Shown here piece after piece: positions 1-8,193 of a stretch of 64,000 bases of DNA. The stretch comes from PMG-095 sp049324695 (GTDB taxonomy: Bacteria > Myxococcota_A > Polyangia > Polyangiales > Polyangiaceae), in contig JBMOMJ010000067.1 of assembly GCA_049324695.1 (NCBI GenBank), positions 62,001 through 126,000 on the forward strand, given 5' to 3'. Positions within the stretch are counted from its first letter, which is position 1, and each line of letters opens with the position of its first letter. The notes beneath the pieces are model-generated. The model had not been told where the DNA came from. It saw nothing but the letters and a program-made list of their open reading frames with translations, and made no database searches. Made by a program: the position numbers and the translations under genes.

Positions 1-502
1 GCCACACGCAACGCAGCCCTGTGAAGTTTCGATGCGAAAGGGGATTCTCGAGTGCGTGGACCCAACGCTCACGCATGCGCGCCGCACCGCGACCGAGGCC
101 CGCCGCGTTTTCGGCGTGCAGCGAACACAGGCCGATGCGCTGAGCTTCCTGATGCAGCAGCGTGACGTCCGAAAAACCCACGAGCCACTTCGGAGTATCG
201 CGCAGCGCTTCCCAATTCGCGCGATGCACGATGCGACCCGCGCCGTAGCCACCGCGCGCTGCCACAATCGCCTTCACGTTGGGATCTTCGAGCGCGGCGT
301 TCAGATCAGCAAGGCGCTCCTCGTCTGAACCGGCCAAGAAGCCTCGGCGGGCCAGCACGTTGCGACCGAGCTCCACACGATAACGTTCAGCGAGAAAGCC
401 CGCTCCGCGGAAAAACAGCGCGCGATCGAACGGGCTCGCCGGGGCGATCAAGCGAATGCGGTCGCCCGGTTTTAGGGCTAACGGCAGGACGAAGTCGCCC
501 AC
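1..502 (-). CDS. LD-carboxypeptidase (peptidase family S66), N-terminal part
   Basis: The gene is cut by the left window edge; about 167 residues are visible. It reads GDRIRLIAPASPF near the start, then a GSDEERLADLNAAL helix, AARGGYGAGRIV, and WLVGFSDVTLLH, which holds the nucleophilic serine of S66 enzymes. Known members are cytoplasmic and trim the terminal D-alanine from murein tetrapeptides during peptidoglycan recycling. The start chosen is the GTG at 502, just before the conserved first strand; a TTG lies further upstream in frame. It diverges from the acyltransferase at 618, with about 115 bp between them for both promoters. The catalytic Glu/His part lies outside the window, so activity cannot be judged. 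Confidence 0.86.
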   Translation of the reverse strand, partial: MGDFVLPLALKPGDRIRLIAPASPFDRALFFRGAGFLAERYRVELGRNVLARRGFLAGSDEERLADLNAALEDPNVKAIVAARGGYGAGRIVHRANWEALRDTPKWLVGFSDVTLLHQEAQRIGLCSLHAENAAGLGRGAARMRERWVHALENPLSHRNFTGLRCVW

Positions 503-617
503 AGCGCGGTTTTGCCCACTCGGCTTGGGGGCTGTCAAGCAGAGCCGTGGCCCGCTGTCCGGTTTGAAGCGCGCTCGGGCGTCATCGTGTAACGTTCGTT
601 CGCACCGCCCCCGGACC

Positions 618-1538
618 ATGGAAAAGCGAACCGCGCTCGCCCGACTCTCGCAGGTAGCAGCCCAAGGTGGACCGCTCCTGGCGCGTCTCGTCGATGGGGC
701 GCGGCGGGTGCGCGATGAGGTTTCCGCGCGGGTGCTGGGCGCCGACTTCGACGAGCGCGTGGCACTGCTCGAAGCGCGTTATCGGCTCGCGCGCGATCCG
801 TTTGGCTTCGATATGGAGACGGCGCGCAAAGCGGTGGCGACCTGCGCGCTGTTTCATCGGCTCTACTTTCGCACCGAGGTGTTCGGCATCGAGAACGTGC
901 CAGAGGGTCGGGCGCTCCTCATCGCGAACCACTCCGGGCAAGTGCCGATCGATGCCGCCATCATCGGTTGTGCCATGTTCCTCGACGCCAATCCGCCGCG
1001 CGTGATGCGCGCGATGGTCGACAAGTGGACGGCCACTTTGCCGTTCGTGTCGATGTTCTTCAACCGCGTCGGTCAGGTCGTCGGGCTGCCGGAAAACGGG
1101 CGGCGATTGCTGCGCGCCGAAGAGCTCTTGCTGGCGTTTCCCGAAGGCACGCGTGGCATCGTGAAGCCGTTCTCACGTCGCTATGAGCTCGAAGATTTCG
1201 GGCTTGGCTTCATGCGGCTCGCCATCGAAACCGAAACGCCCATCGTGCCCGTCGCGGTGATCGGCGCCGAAGAGCAGTACGTCAGCCTAGGGAACATGAG
1301 CTGGGCGGCGCGTGCGCTGAATCTGCCAGTGTTCCCGCTGGTTCCGCAGGTGTTTTTGCCAGGCGGACAATTGCCGCTGCCCACCAAGTATCGTCTCCAT
1401 TTCGGCGAGCCGATGCGCTTTCACGGCGATCCGGAGGACGACGAGGCTGTCATCGCCGACAAGGTGTGGCTCGTGCGCCAAACCATCATGCACCTGTTGG
1501 GGCAGGGGTTGCGGGCGCGACGAGGAGTCTTCGTGTGA
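618..1538 (+). CDS. 1-acyl-sn-glycerol-3-phosphate acyltransferase-like (LPLAT/PlsC) protein
   Basis: A 306-residue protein. The acyltransferase core has NHSGQVPID (residues 104-112, holding the motif I His and Asp) and FPEGTRG (174-180, motif III, phosphate binding). The His-Asp spacing is longer than the usual HX4D. The family moves an acyl chain from acyl-CoA or acyl-ACP to a lysophospholipid or similar hydroxyl at the inner membrane. An in-frame extension back to 456 exists, but it is arginine-rich and unlike the family, so the ATG at 618 is preferred. The stop overlaps the start of the next gene (TGATG), which points to translational coupling with the epimerase. The acyl acceptor is unknown. 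Confidence 0.82.
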   Translation: MEKRTALARLSQVAAQGGPLLARLVDGARRVRDEVSARVLGADFDERVALLEARYRLARDPFGFDMETARKAVATCALFHRLYFRTEVFGIENVPEGRALLIANHSGQVPIDAAIIGCAMFLDANPPRVMRAMVDKWTATLPFVSMFFNRVGQVVGLPENGRRLLRAEELLLAFPEGTRGIVKPFSRRYELEDFGLGFMRLAIETETPIVPVAVIGAEEQYVSLGNMSWAARALNLPVFPLVPQVFLPGGQLPLPTKYRLHFGEPMRFHGDPEDDEAVIADKVWLVRQTIMHLLGQGLRARRGVFV

Positions 1539-2488
1539 TGTCGGAGCGCCCGAGTTCGCTCGATGGCAGCGTGATCGTAACGGGTGCTTGTGGTCGGCTA
1601 GGTCGCTTGCTGGTGCGCGCCCTGCATCGAGAGATCGGCGTGATCGCGCTGGATCGCCGCGAAGCGCTGGGCTTTCCCGAAGACGTCGAGCACCAGCGCC
1701 TGGATCTGCGTAGCAAGCGTGTGCGCGAAGTTTTTCGCCGCGACGTGCGCGCCTTGGTGCACCTCGGCGTGATGCATGATCCCAGCCGCAGCGCAGAAGA
1801 GCATCACACCTTCAACATGCTGTCCGTGCAGCAGCTATTCGAGTGCGCGGAGCAATTTCGTGTGCCGAAGGTGGTCGTGCTTTCGAGCGCAAACGTTTAC
1901 GGGCCACGTCCAGACAATCCGCAGCTATTGCAGGAAGACGCGCCGTTGCTCGCGGGGGGGCGCTTCAGCGACATTCGCGATTTGGTCGAGCTCGACATGT
2001 CGACGCAGAGCTTTCTGTGGCGAAACCCCGACACGGAAACGGTGATTTTGCGCCCGTCGCACATCCTCGGGACGGTTCGCAACGCGCCGAGCAATTACTT
2101 GCGCTTGAAGCGTGTGCCCACGCTGCTCGGCTTCGATCCAATGGTGCAGGTGGTGCATCAAGCCGACGTCGTGCGCGCGCTGCGTCTCGCGTTGAAGCCT
2201 GGTGTGCGCGGCATGTTCAACGTCGCGGGACCGCCGCCCGTGTCGCTCTCGCGCGCCATCGAGTTGCTCGGTCGCACGCCGATGCCCATTCCGCATGGCG
2301 CGGCGCGCTTCGTCGTGGATCGCTTGTTTCGTTGGCGTGTGTCGTCGTTTCCGGCGCCCGAGCTCGACTTCATCCGCTACGTTTGCATGGTCGACGACTC
2401 GCGGGCGCGGCGCGTGTTGAACTACGCGCCCGAATACGATCTGGCGGAGACGCTGCGTGCGGTGGACGCTGAGCGCTGGGTCGACTAG
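1538..2488 (+). CDS. NAD-dependent epimerase/dehydratase (extended SDR), atypical active site
   Basis: A 316-residue protein with an N-terminal Rossmann motif, VTGACGRLG (residues 14-22). SSANVYGPRP follows the fourth strand at about 117-126, as in sugar-nucleotide epimerases. Where these enzymes carry YxxxK, the best alignment here gives FSDIR (143-147), so the catalytic Tyr and Lys appear replaced. The protein may bind a nucleotide without classical chemistry, or use other residues. The start is the ATG that overlaps the stop of the upstream acyltransferase, with a GAGGAG ribosome site before it. Co-translation with an acyltransferase suggests a lipid or glycolipid role (inference). The substrate is unknown. 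Confidence 0.8.
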   Translation: MSERPSSLDGSVIVTGACGRLGRLLVRALHREIGVIALDRREALGFPEDVEHQRLDLRSKRVREVFRRDVRALVHLGVMHDPSRSAEEHHTFNMLSVQQLFECAEQFRVPKVVVLSSANVYGPRPDNPQLLQEDAPLLAGGRFSDIRDLVELDMSTQSFLWRNPDTETVILRPSHILGTVRNAPSNYLRLKRVPTLLGFDPMVQVVHQADVVRALRLALKPGVRGMFNVAGPPPVSLSRAIELLGRTPMPIPHGAARFVVDRLFRWRVSSFPAPELDFIRYVCMVDDSRARRVLNYAPEYDLAETLRAVDAERWVD

Positions 2489-2497
2489 TGAAGACGC

Positions 2498-2824
2498 GTG
2501 GTGAACCAAAGCTTGCCTGCTCAGTCGAACCCGCGTCGGTCCGGCTGCGCGTGGCTGCTTCTGCTACTTGCGTGTGCGTGCGGAAAAACAGCGCCGGATC
2601 CGCCGCCACCCAGCGCACGCTCGGAGCTCGCCGCAGCGCCGCCGGGAGCTCGCGGAGCACATCCAGCGTTCGCCAGCGCGCGTCCACCCGTGCTCGAGCC
2701 GCCGCCCCAAGCGAGCCCTGGGCTGCCCGGGAGCGAACCCGATGGCGAAAGCGAGTCGGATGGTACGGGAGCCGATCCCGAGACGGCGCCGGCACCACCC
2801 AAGCCGGATGGAGTTGCGTTATGA
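2498..2824 (+). CDS. Small proline-rich lipoprotein (hypothetical)
   Basis: About 108 residues. It starts at GTG 2498 or the adjacent GTG 2501. After a short basic stretch there is a hydrophobic run ending LLACACGK, which fits a lipoprotein signal with the Cys as lipidation site. The mature part is almost only Pro, Ala, Ser, Gly and acidic residues, with no recognisable fold, and is probably a disordered periplasmic or surface tail. The stop overlaps the start of the next lipoprotein gene (ATGA), so the two are likely translated together. No function can be assigned. Confidence 0.55.
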   Translation: MVNQSLPAQSNPRRSGCAWLLLLLACACGKTAPDPPPPSARSELAAAPPGARGAHPAFASARPPVLEPPPQASPGLPGSEPDGESESDGTGADPETAPAPPKPDGVAL

Positions 2825-3036
2825 GGCTGGTTCGGCCCGCACTTTTGACCCTCGTGGTCGGCTTCAGCATGGGGGCTTGTTCGGCTACGCGGACGCTTCC
2901 GCCGGGGTTGCCGCCGCCCGAGTATGAGCCGGCAGCGAGCCCGAGCAGCGAGGCAGTTGCCGCGCCGGGTGCGGTTGAATCCCGAACCACGCCAGCACCC
3001 GTGAACGATGGAGCCGCCGGCGCGCAGGCCGAGTGA
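2821..3036 (+). CDS. Very small lipoprotein (hypothetical)
   Basis: A 71-residue protein starting at the ATG that overlaps the preceding stop. It has a basic N-terminus, a hydrophobic segment LTLVVGFSMGAC and a lipobox-like Cys at about residue 20, then a Pro/Ala/Glu-rich tail of about 50 residues. It is shorter than most annotation cut-offs in that reading frame, but the signal and the ATGA coupling to 2498-2824 support it. The pair looks like two small disordered envelope lipoproteins. No family is recognised. Confidence 0.5.
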   Translation: MRLVRPALLTLVVGFSMGACSATRTLPPGLPPPEYEPAASPSSEAVAAPGAVESRTTPAPVNDGAAGAQAE

Positions 3037-3138
3037 GGTCATCGCTGGGCGAACGCCAAGCATCTGCTAAGGATCGTCCGAAGGACCAGTCGGGGCAGCG
3101 CGTTGACGTTTGCTCGACGGGTCAGGAGAACCCCGGAT

Positions 3139-3582
3139 TTGAAGCAACGTACGAAAACCGCTCAGCGCGTCAGTCGAACGAGTCCACCCCCCGCCCGCAG
3201 CACGCCCCGTGAAGCCGCGAAAGACGCTCAGCGCATTGCGCTGCTCGCCGCCGAAGCCGGGCTCGACAAGAAAGCTTCCGACGTAGAAATCGTCGATGTC
3301 ACCGGCAAGGTCGACTACGCCGATTTCTTGGTACTCATGAACGGCCACAGCGATCGGCACGTTGCAGCCATCGCCGAAGCCGTCGACGAGTTGCTCGCGA
3401 GGAAGGGCTTTCACAGCATCTCTTCCGAGGGCCTGCCGCGCGGTGAATGGGTGCTGCTCGACTTCGTCGACGTGGTGGTGCACGTCTTCCAAGAGCGCAC
3501 GCGTAGCCTCTACGATCTCGACGGCTTGTGGATGGATGCGCGCCGCGTGCAGCTGCCAGCCAGCGGCTCCGCGCCCGCGTGA
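3139..3582 (+). CDS. rsfS: Ribosome silencing factor RsfS
   Basis: About 147 residues with the RsfS/DUF143 core: KASDVEIVDVTG, DYADFLVLMNGHSDRHV, EGLPRGEWVLLDFVDVVVHVF and a tail with YDLDGLW. Known RsfS binds ribosomal protein L14 on the 50S subunit and blocks subunit joining when nutrients run out. The TTG at 3139 is preferred because AGGAG lies about 10 nt before it; an alternative TTG at 3103 would add 12 residues. The stop overlaps the start of rlmH (GTGA), a gene pairing common across bacteria, and here no nadD precedes it. Confidence 0.93.
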   Translation: MKQRTKTAQRVSRTSPPPARSTPREAAKDAQRIALLAAEAGLDKKASDVEIVDVTGKVDYADFLVLMNGHSDRHVAAIAEAVDELLARKGFHSISSEGLPRGEWVLLDFVDVVVHVFQERTRSLYDLDGLWMDARRVQLPASGSAPA

Positions 3583-4007
3583 AGCTGCAAATCGTCGCGC
3601 AGGGCAAGCTCAAAGATCGCGGCTTGCGCAGCCTCGTCGACGACTACTTGGGGCGCATTCGCCGCTACGTGCGCTGCGAAGAGCTCGAGTTGAAAGACGC
3701 GAGCGGCTTCGACAGAGCGCTCGACGGCGACACCTTCTTGGTGGCGCTCGAAGTCGACGGCGAGGCGCTCTCCAGCACCGAATTGTCGCGCAAGCTCGAG
3801 CGTTGGTTGGCGCAAGGCAAAGGTCAGGTTGCCTTCGCGATCGGTGGCGCCGAAGGTTTGCCGCGCGACTTCTCCGCGCGCGCCAACTATCGCTTCAGTT
3901 TGTCGCGGCTCACTTTGCCACACCGCTTGGCGCGCCTGATCTTGGCCGAACAGCTCTATCGCGCGCTCAGCATTGCGCGCGGTGAGCCCTACGCGCGCGA
4001 AGACTGA
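3579..4007 (+). CDS. rlmH: 23S rRNA pseudouridine(1915) N3-methyltransferase RlmH
   Basis: A 142-residue SPOUT-class methyltransferase. Visible signatures are AFAIGGAEGLPRD (the S-adenosylmethionine loop) and a C-terminal SRLTLPHRLARLILAEQLYR followed by GEPYARE, close to the family consensus. RlmH methylates pseudouridine 1915 in helix 69 of 23S rRNA on the 70S ribosome. The start is the GTG overlapping the rsfS stop, which removes a non-homologous 17-residue extension. It sits in a two-gene ribosome operon with rsfS and ends 12 bp before the convergent tatC gene. Confidence 0.95.
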   Translation: MKLQIVAQGKLKDRGLRSLVDDYLGRIRRYVRCEELELKDASGFDRALDGDTFLVALEVDGEALSSTELSRKLERWLAQGKGQVAFAIGGAEGLPRDFSARANYRFSLSRLTLPHRLARLILAEQLYRALSIARGEPYARED

Positions 4008-4019
4008 GTGCGGCTTCGC

Positions 4020-4835
4020 TCAAGCCTTCTCGATGTTTTCGGAAGGTGGCGTGCGGCGACGCGCGAACACGTAAGCCACCAAAATCGAGATGCCGTAGAG
4101 CACGCACAAGGGCACTGCCAGCATGAGCTGACTCAACGGGTCGGGCGGCGTGAGAATCGCCGAGATCACGAAGGCGAGCACCACGAAGTAGCGGAAGAAA
4201 CGGATCAGCGCCTTGTGATCCACGATGCCGGCGATGGAGAGAAAGAACACCAACACCGGTAGCTCGGCGGCAAAGCCGAAAGCCAACAACATGTGGGAGA
4301 CGAAGTCGATGTATTCGCTCACCATCACGGTGGGCACCACGTCGATGCCACCCACCTTACCCGCGAAGCTCAGCAGGTACTTGAAGGCGAGCGGAAACGC
4401 GAAGCGCCAACCGAACCAGCTGCCCGCTGCAAACAGCGAGCACGACGTGATCACGAAGGGGATCGCGAACTTCTTCTCGCGCGAGTATAGCCCTGGCGCG
4501 ATGAAGGCCCACACCTGATACAAGATCAGCGGCAACGCGAACACGAGCCCGGCGATCGCGGCGAGGCGCACGTACGAAATGAACAGCGCCGCGGGGGAGG
4601 GGAAGTGCAGCGTCGCTCCGCCGGCGTCCACGTAGGGCTGTGTCAGCCACTTCAGCAACCGCTCGCGGTAAATCCAGGCGATGATGCCGCCGAGCACGAA
4701 GGACAGAATCATACGAACGATGCGCGACCGGAGCTCTTCGAGGTGCTCCCACAACGTCATCGTGCCGTCTTCAGTCTTCGCTTCGTCCTGTTGCGAATCG
4801 GTGGTTGGGCTCGGCTGGGTTTGCTCGGCGCTCAT
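4020..4835 (-). CDS. tatC: Sec-independent translocase subunit TatC
   Basis: A 271-residue polytopic membrane protein. The N-terminus has LWEHLEELRSRI, the conserved cytoplasmic segment that recognises twin-arginine signals, and late in the protein there is ILTPPDPLSQLML, the conserved loop before the last helices. Six membrane segments can be drawn. TatC with TatB receives folded twin-arginine substrates. It follows the tatB-like gene on the same strand by 12 bp, forming a tatB-tatC pair. No tatA is adjacent, so it must be elsewhere or the TatB-like protein serves both roles. Confidence 0.95.
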   Translation of the reverse strand: MSAEQTQPSPTTDSQQDEAKTEDGTMTLWEHLEELRSRIVRMILSFVLGGIIAWIYRERLLKWLTQPYVDAGGATLHFPSPAALFISYVRLAAIAGLVFALPLILYQVWAFIAPGLYSREKKFAIPFVITSCSLFAAGSWFGWRFAFPLAFKYLLSFAGKVGGIDVVPTVMVSEYIDFVSHMLLAFGFAAELPVLVFFLSIAGIVDHKALIRFFRYFVVLAFVISAILTPPDPLSQLMLAVPLCVLYGISILVAYVFARRRTPPSENIEKA

Positions 4836-4847
4836 CTGGCTTCGTCG

Positions 4848-5399
4848 TCAGGCTGCCGGGGCAGTGCGGGGAGGAGTCGAGGGATCGCCAGTAGCTTGGC
4901 CTTCGCCGTTGGAGTCGCTGGCAGGGGGTACCACTCCAGCTGGCGCTTCTAGCGGAGCCAGCGCGTCCACAGGAGCTGGCAGCGGATAAGGCGACGTGGC
5001 TTCGGCGGCGAGATCATCCGGCAGCGCACCGTAGGAATCAGCGCCTTCCGGTGGGTACTCCTTGCTGACGTCGATGTCGACGCCGCCATAAGGATCATCG
5101 TGGCTTGGCGGCGCGCTTGGCGGCGCTGGGATCACCGGCGCGGGCGACGACATCAAGTCGGTCGGAAACGCCGTGTTGGAACGCACCAAGTGGCGCAGCT
5201 CGTTTAAGCCGCCGTGCAAACCTTCGGCTCGCAGGATCTCGTCGATTCCGCTTTGGGCCCGCATGTCGTGCAACATGGTGCGCGCTTTGCGAATCCACTG
5301 ACCCAGCGTGCGGAGGAGGCCTGGCAACTTCTGTGGCCCCACGGCGACCAGCGCGACCACGCAGATCAGCACGAACTCGCCGAAGGAGAAGCCGAACAC
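4848..5399 (-). CDS. tatB: Twin-arginine translocase subunit TatB (TatA/B family)
   Basis: A 183-residue protein starting at GTG 5399. It begins FGFSFGEFVLICVVALVAVG with an early Glu, then GPQKLPGLLRTLGQW and a basic amphipathic helix, the hallmark of TatA/B proteins. The amphipathic region and length favour TatB. After about residue 80 it becomes a long Pro/Ala/Asp-rich acidic tail, longer than usual for the family and probably disordered in the cytoplasm. It is directly upstream of tatC. The 150 bp before it separates it from the divergent PrsW-type gene. Confidence 0.88.
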   Translation of the reverse strand: MFGFSFGEFVLICVVALVAVGPQKLPGLLRTLGQWIRKARTMLHDMRAQSGIDEILRAEGLHGGLNELRHLVRSNTAFPTDLMSSPAPVIPAPPSAPPSHDDPYGGVDIDVSKEYPPEGADSYGALPDDLAAEATSPYPLPAPVDALAPLEAPAGVVPPASDSNGEGQATGDPSTPPRTAPAA

Positions 5400-5551
5400 G
5401 CCCGGAACCTAGCTTTCCCATGCCGAACTAGCAACCGCCGGGGCCGGAAACGCGCCGCGAGGCACGTAGAAAAGCGCGCTCTCGCACCTTTGCCGCGGTC
5501 CTCGCACGAGCCGCTCCGCCCTTATGAGTTTGGCGCTCGGGAAGGTAAGGT

Positions 5552-6583
5552 GTGCTGGTGCTGTGGTTCTTCGCTCTCTCGGTGATTGCTCCGACGGTGC
5601 TCGGTTACTTCGTGGTCATCAAGTCGACGGACCGCTTCGAGCCGGAGCCACTCTGGCTGCTGACAGCGATGTTCCTGTGGGGCGCGGTGGTGGCGACGAT
5701 GTTGGCGCTGGTTGGCAACGCCATCGGGGAAGGGGCCCTGAGCGCCGCGTTGGGAGCGGGAGCCGCCGACGAGCTGGTTCAACGCTCTACTGCCTCGTTC
5801 GTGGCGCCGCTGGTGGAGGAGACCACCAAGGGCACCGGGTTGCTGCTGCTGTGGCTGGTGTCGAGGCTCGCTCTGCGCGAGCTAGATGGCGCGCTCGACG
5901 GCGCCATCTACGGCGGCGTCATCGGTCTCGGCTTCACCCTCACGGAAGACGTGCTGTATGTCGCGCGCGCCGGCGAGCAAGGAGGCTTTGCCGCGTTCTT
6001 CAGTGTGTTCGTGCTGCGCACGTTGTTTTCTGGGTTGGGGCACGCATCGTTTACGGCCATGACCGGGCTCGGCGTTGGGATCGCCGCGGAGGCTGCGTCC
6101 GGTCCGCTCAAGCTGATTGCGCCGATCGGCGGTTGGCTCGCCGCAGTGGGCCTGCACGTGATGCACAACTTCCTCGTCACGTTTCTCTACGAAGATGGCG
6201 CCGGCCTCGGCATGAAGCTGGTCGTATTCTGGCTCTTCGACGCGCTGTTCTTCATCGTGATCGTGGTGCTCGCCGTGCGCGATCGCGCCATCGTGCTGCG
6301 CGGCTTGATCGATGAAGCCGGTCGTTTGCTGCACCCAAAGGAGCTTCACCGCACGACGAGCTACTGGATGCTCGTGCCGCTCTGGAACTTCTTGGCGCTT
6401 TTGGGGAGCCCAGCCGGATACAGAAAAAGCCGGAGAAAGCAGCTCGATTTGATCGAGCTCGCTTTTCTGAAGCAACGCCGCCGACGCGGCGAAAGCGACG
6501 TGGGTCTCGAACGCGACGAGCGAATTCTACGCGAGCGCATCTGGCACGCGAACCAAGCAGGGATCTTCATTGGTCCCCGTTGA
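5552..6583 (+). CDS. PrsW-family intramembrane metalloprotease
   Basis: A 343-residue multi-spanning membrane protein starting at GTG 5552. The conserved PrsW residues are visible in order: APLVEETTKG (the EExxK-type motif), FTLTEDVLY (second Glu-containing motif), FSGLGHASFT and GLHVMHN (two His segments). PrsW homologues cut membrane proteins such as anti-sigma factors within the bilayer. After about residue 250 there is a cytoplasmic tail rich in Arg and Lys with a last hydrophobic stretch. It is monocistronic here, and no anti-sigma factor is next to it, so the substrate is unknown. Confidence 0.86.
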   Translation: MLVLWFFALSVIAPTVLGYFVVIKSTDRFEPEPLWLLTAMFLWGAVVATMLALVGNAIGEGALSAALGAGAADELVQRSTASFVAPLVEETTKGTGLLLLWLVSRLALRELDGALDGAIYGGVIGLGFTLTEDVLYVARAGEQGGFAAFFSVFVLRTLFSGLGHASFTAMTGLGVGIAAEAASGPLKLIAPIGGWLAAVGLHVMHNFLVTFLYEDGAGLGMKLVVFWLFDALFFIVIVVLAVRDRAIVLRGLIDEAGRLLHPKELHRTTSYWMLVPLWNFLALLGSPAGYRKSRRKQLDLIELAFLKQRRRRGESDVGLERDERILRERIWHANQAGIFIGPR

Positions 6584-6610
6584 GAGCGGCGTTGGTTTGT
6601 GGGGGCGGCC

Positions 6611-6635
6611 CTCTTCCGAAGTGAATTCGGAAGAG
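6611..6635. terminator. Inverted repeat between convergent genes, likely bidirectional terminator
   Basis: CTCTTCCGAA and TTCGGAAGAG form a perfect 10-bp stem with a 5-nt loop. The repeat lies in the 62 bp between the convergent PrsW-type and acyl-CoA dehydrogenase genes, where a shared terminator is expected. There is no clear T-run on either side. Confidence 0.6.
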
Positions 6636-6645
6636 ACTTGTCGCT

Positions 6646-7794
6646 CTAAGCCGAGCCCTTCAACAAGTTGCGGGCAATGACCAATCGCTGAATTTGGCTG
6701 GTGCCCTCGTAAATCTGCAGCACCTTCGCATCGCGCATCAGCTTTTCGACCGGATAGTCACGCACGTAACCGTTGCCACCGAAGATCTGCACGGCATCGA
6801 GCGCACATTGCATGGCGCGATCGGCGCCAAACGCTTTGGCGAGGCTCGAAATGGTGGGATCGCGCACACCGTTGTCGAGGTTCCAAGCGGCCTTCTGGTA
6901 GAGCAGCCGAGTTGCTTCGGTGCTGATAGCCATTTCGGCCAGCATGGCTTGCACCAGCTGGTGCTCGCCGATTGGTACGCCGAATGTTTTGCGCTCGCGC
7001 GCGTAAGCCAAGCTTTCGTCGAGGCAACGCTGCATCAAGCCAGTTGCCATCGCGCCGATGTCGGGTCGGGTTTGGTTGAAGGTTTCCATGGCCAAGCGGA
7101 AGCCTTCGCCTTCGGGCGCCAGCATGTTCGCTTTGGGCACCCGTACCTCTTCGAAATGCACCGCGGCGGTGTCGCTTGCGCGTTGCCCGAGCTTATCTTC
7201 GTGTTTGCCCACTTTCAGGCCGGGTGTGTCGCGATCGACGATGAACGCAGCAATGCCCTTGTGCCGCTTCTGCGGATCGCTGGTGGCAAATACCGTGTAG
7301 AAGCTGGCGAAGCTCGCGTTGGTGATCCACGACTTTTCGCCGTTCAAGACGAAATCGTCGCCGTGTTGTTTGAACGTCGTGCGCAGGCCCGCGACGTCGC
7401 TGCCGCCGCTTGGCTCGGTCGTACAGTAGCTCGCGAACAGGGGCTTCTCGGTGAGCATGCCGAGGTACTTCTTCTTCTGCTCTTCGTTGCCCGCGAGCAG
7501 GATTGGGGTGAGCGCGAGGGTATTCGCCAGCATGCTGGTTTGAATGCCGGTGCACGCATACGCGAGCTGCTCTGCGATGAGCGCGTTGGCCATTTCGCCC
7601 AGCTCTGCGCCGCCGTAAGTCGTCGGAACTGTGGCATTCACCAGTCCGAGCTCGTGCGCGGCTTCGAACACATCGCGTGGGAAACGCGCCTCACGGTCGC
7701 ACTCGGCGGCGATCGGGATGACGCGTTCGCGCGCGAAGCGCCGCGCTAGCTCGACCAGCGCCTTTTGTTCATCGTTCAGCGAGAAATCCAGCAT
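6646..7794 (-). CDS. Acyl-CoA dehydrogenase (short-chain type)
   Basis: A 382-residue flavoprotein, standard length for the family. YCTTEPSGGSDVAG is the first family signature (FAD/substrate loop), followed by GEKSWITNA. The C-terminal part reads QIFGGNGYVRDYPVEKLMRD then IYEGTSQIQRL, where the Glu is at the position of the catalytic base of short-chain enzymes. It oxidises acyl-CoA to trans-2-enoyl-CoA and passes electrons to ETF. It is the last gene of a tight minus-strand run after ccmC and two mini-proteins, which is unusual company for a beta-oxidation enzyme. The exact chain length is not visible. Confidence 0.93.
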   Translation of the reverse strand: MLDFSLNDEQKALVELARRFARERVIPIAAECDREARFPRDVFEAAHELGLVNATVPTTYGGAELGEMANALIAEQLAYACTGIQTSMLANTLALTPILLAGNEEQKKKYLGMLTEKPLFASYCTTEPSGGSDVAGLRTTFKQHGDDFVLNGEKSWITNASFASFYTVFATSDPQKRHKGIAAFIVDRDTPGLKVGKHEDKLGQRASDTAAVHFEEVRVPKANMLAPEGEGFRLAMETFNQTRPDIGAMATGLMQRCLDESLAYARERKTFGVPIGEHQLVQAMLAEMAISTEATRLLYQKAAWNLDNGVRDPTISSLAKAFGADRAMQCALDAVQIFGGNGYVRDYPVEKLMRDAKVLQIYEGTSQIQRLVIARNLLKGSA

Positions 7795-7800
7795 TCCGGC

Positions 7801-7926
7801 TTACTCCCTTGCTCGTCGCTTGAGGCGCTCGAACTCCGCGCGCACGGCGCGCGAGCCCAACGTGTATCCGATTATCACGCCGATCAGCGCCACTCCGGGG
7901 ATGAAAATGACGTGTTCGATCGTCAT
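7801..7926 (-). CDS. 41-residue single-span membrane protein
   Basis: The ATG at 7926 gives 41 residues: MTIEHVIFIPGVALIGVIIG, then YTLGSRAVRAEFERLKRR. It is one membrane helix followed by a basic, helical cytoplasmic tail. It lies 14 bp after the CcmD-like gene and 6 bp before the acyl-CoA dehydrogenase on the same strand, so it is probably translated from the ccm message. A longer in-frame reading back to 8049 crosses the CcmD-like gene and is arginine-rich, so it was not used. The size and place suggest an accessory of the haem exporter or a mini-protein partner; function unknown. Confidence 0.6.
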   Translation of the reverse strand: MTIEHVIFIPGVALIGVIIGYTLGSRAVRAEFERLKRRARE

Positions 7927-7940
7927 GGCAAAGTCCTCGC

Positions 7941-8171
7941 TCAGCGTGGCGCGCGAGCCGCGAGCGCACGGTCGAGCTCGGCCAACCGCTGTTCGATGCG
8001 ACGCTGACGCCGCATGCTCAGCAGCAGGAAGCCGAACACCAGTGCCCACATGGCGGCATACGCCACGACCATGAGAGCACTGGCACTGGTGGTTTCGCCA
8101 CCTCCCTCGACCGCAACGAATTCGGTGGAGCGGCTCTCAGGCGTGGATCGCGAATCTGACGGTGACTGCAC
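7941..8171 (-). CDS. CcmD-like small membrane protein
   Basis: A 76-residue protein with a polar N-terminus rich in Ser and Glu, one membrane helix (SALMVVAYAAMWALVFGFLL) and a short basic tail with RRIEQRLAELDRAL. That layout and its position right after ccmC match CcmD, which helps release holo-CcmE from the CcmABC haem exporter. Sequence in CcmD is poorly conserved, so the call rests on context and topology. It is 22 bp downstream of ccmC. Confidence 0.65.
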   Translation of the reverse strand: MQSPSDSRSTPESRSTEFVAVEGGGETTSASALMVVAYAAMWALVFGFLLLSMRRQRRIEQRLAELDRALAARAPR

Positions 8172-8193
8172 GGTTCGATCTCCAAACTGCGTT

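Noticed and set aside
32..328. 98-residue plus-strand frame at the window start
   Set aside because: The minus strand there reads a clear LD-carboxypeptidase, so this is its shadow.
6694..7749. 351-residue open frame on the plus strand
   Set aside because: It is antisense to the acyl-CoA dehydrogenase and shows His/Arg-rich shadow composition.
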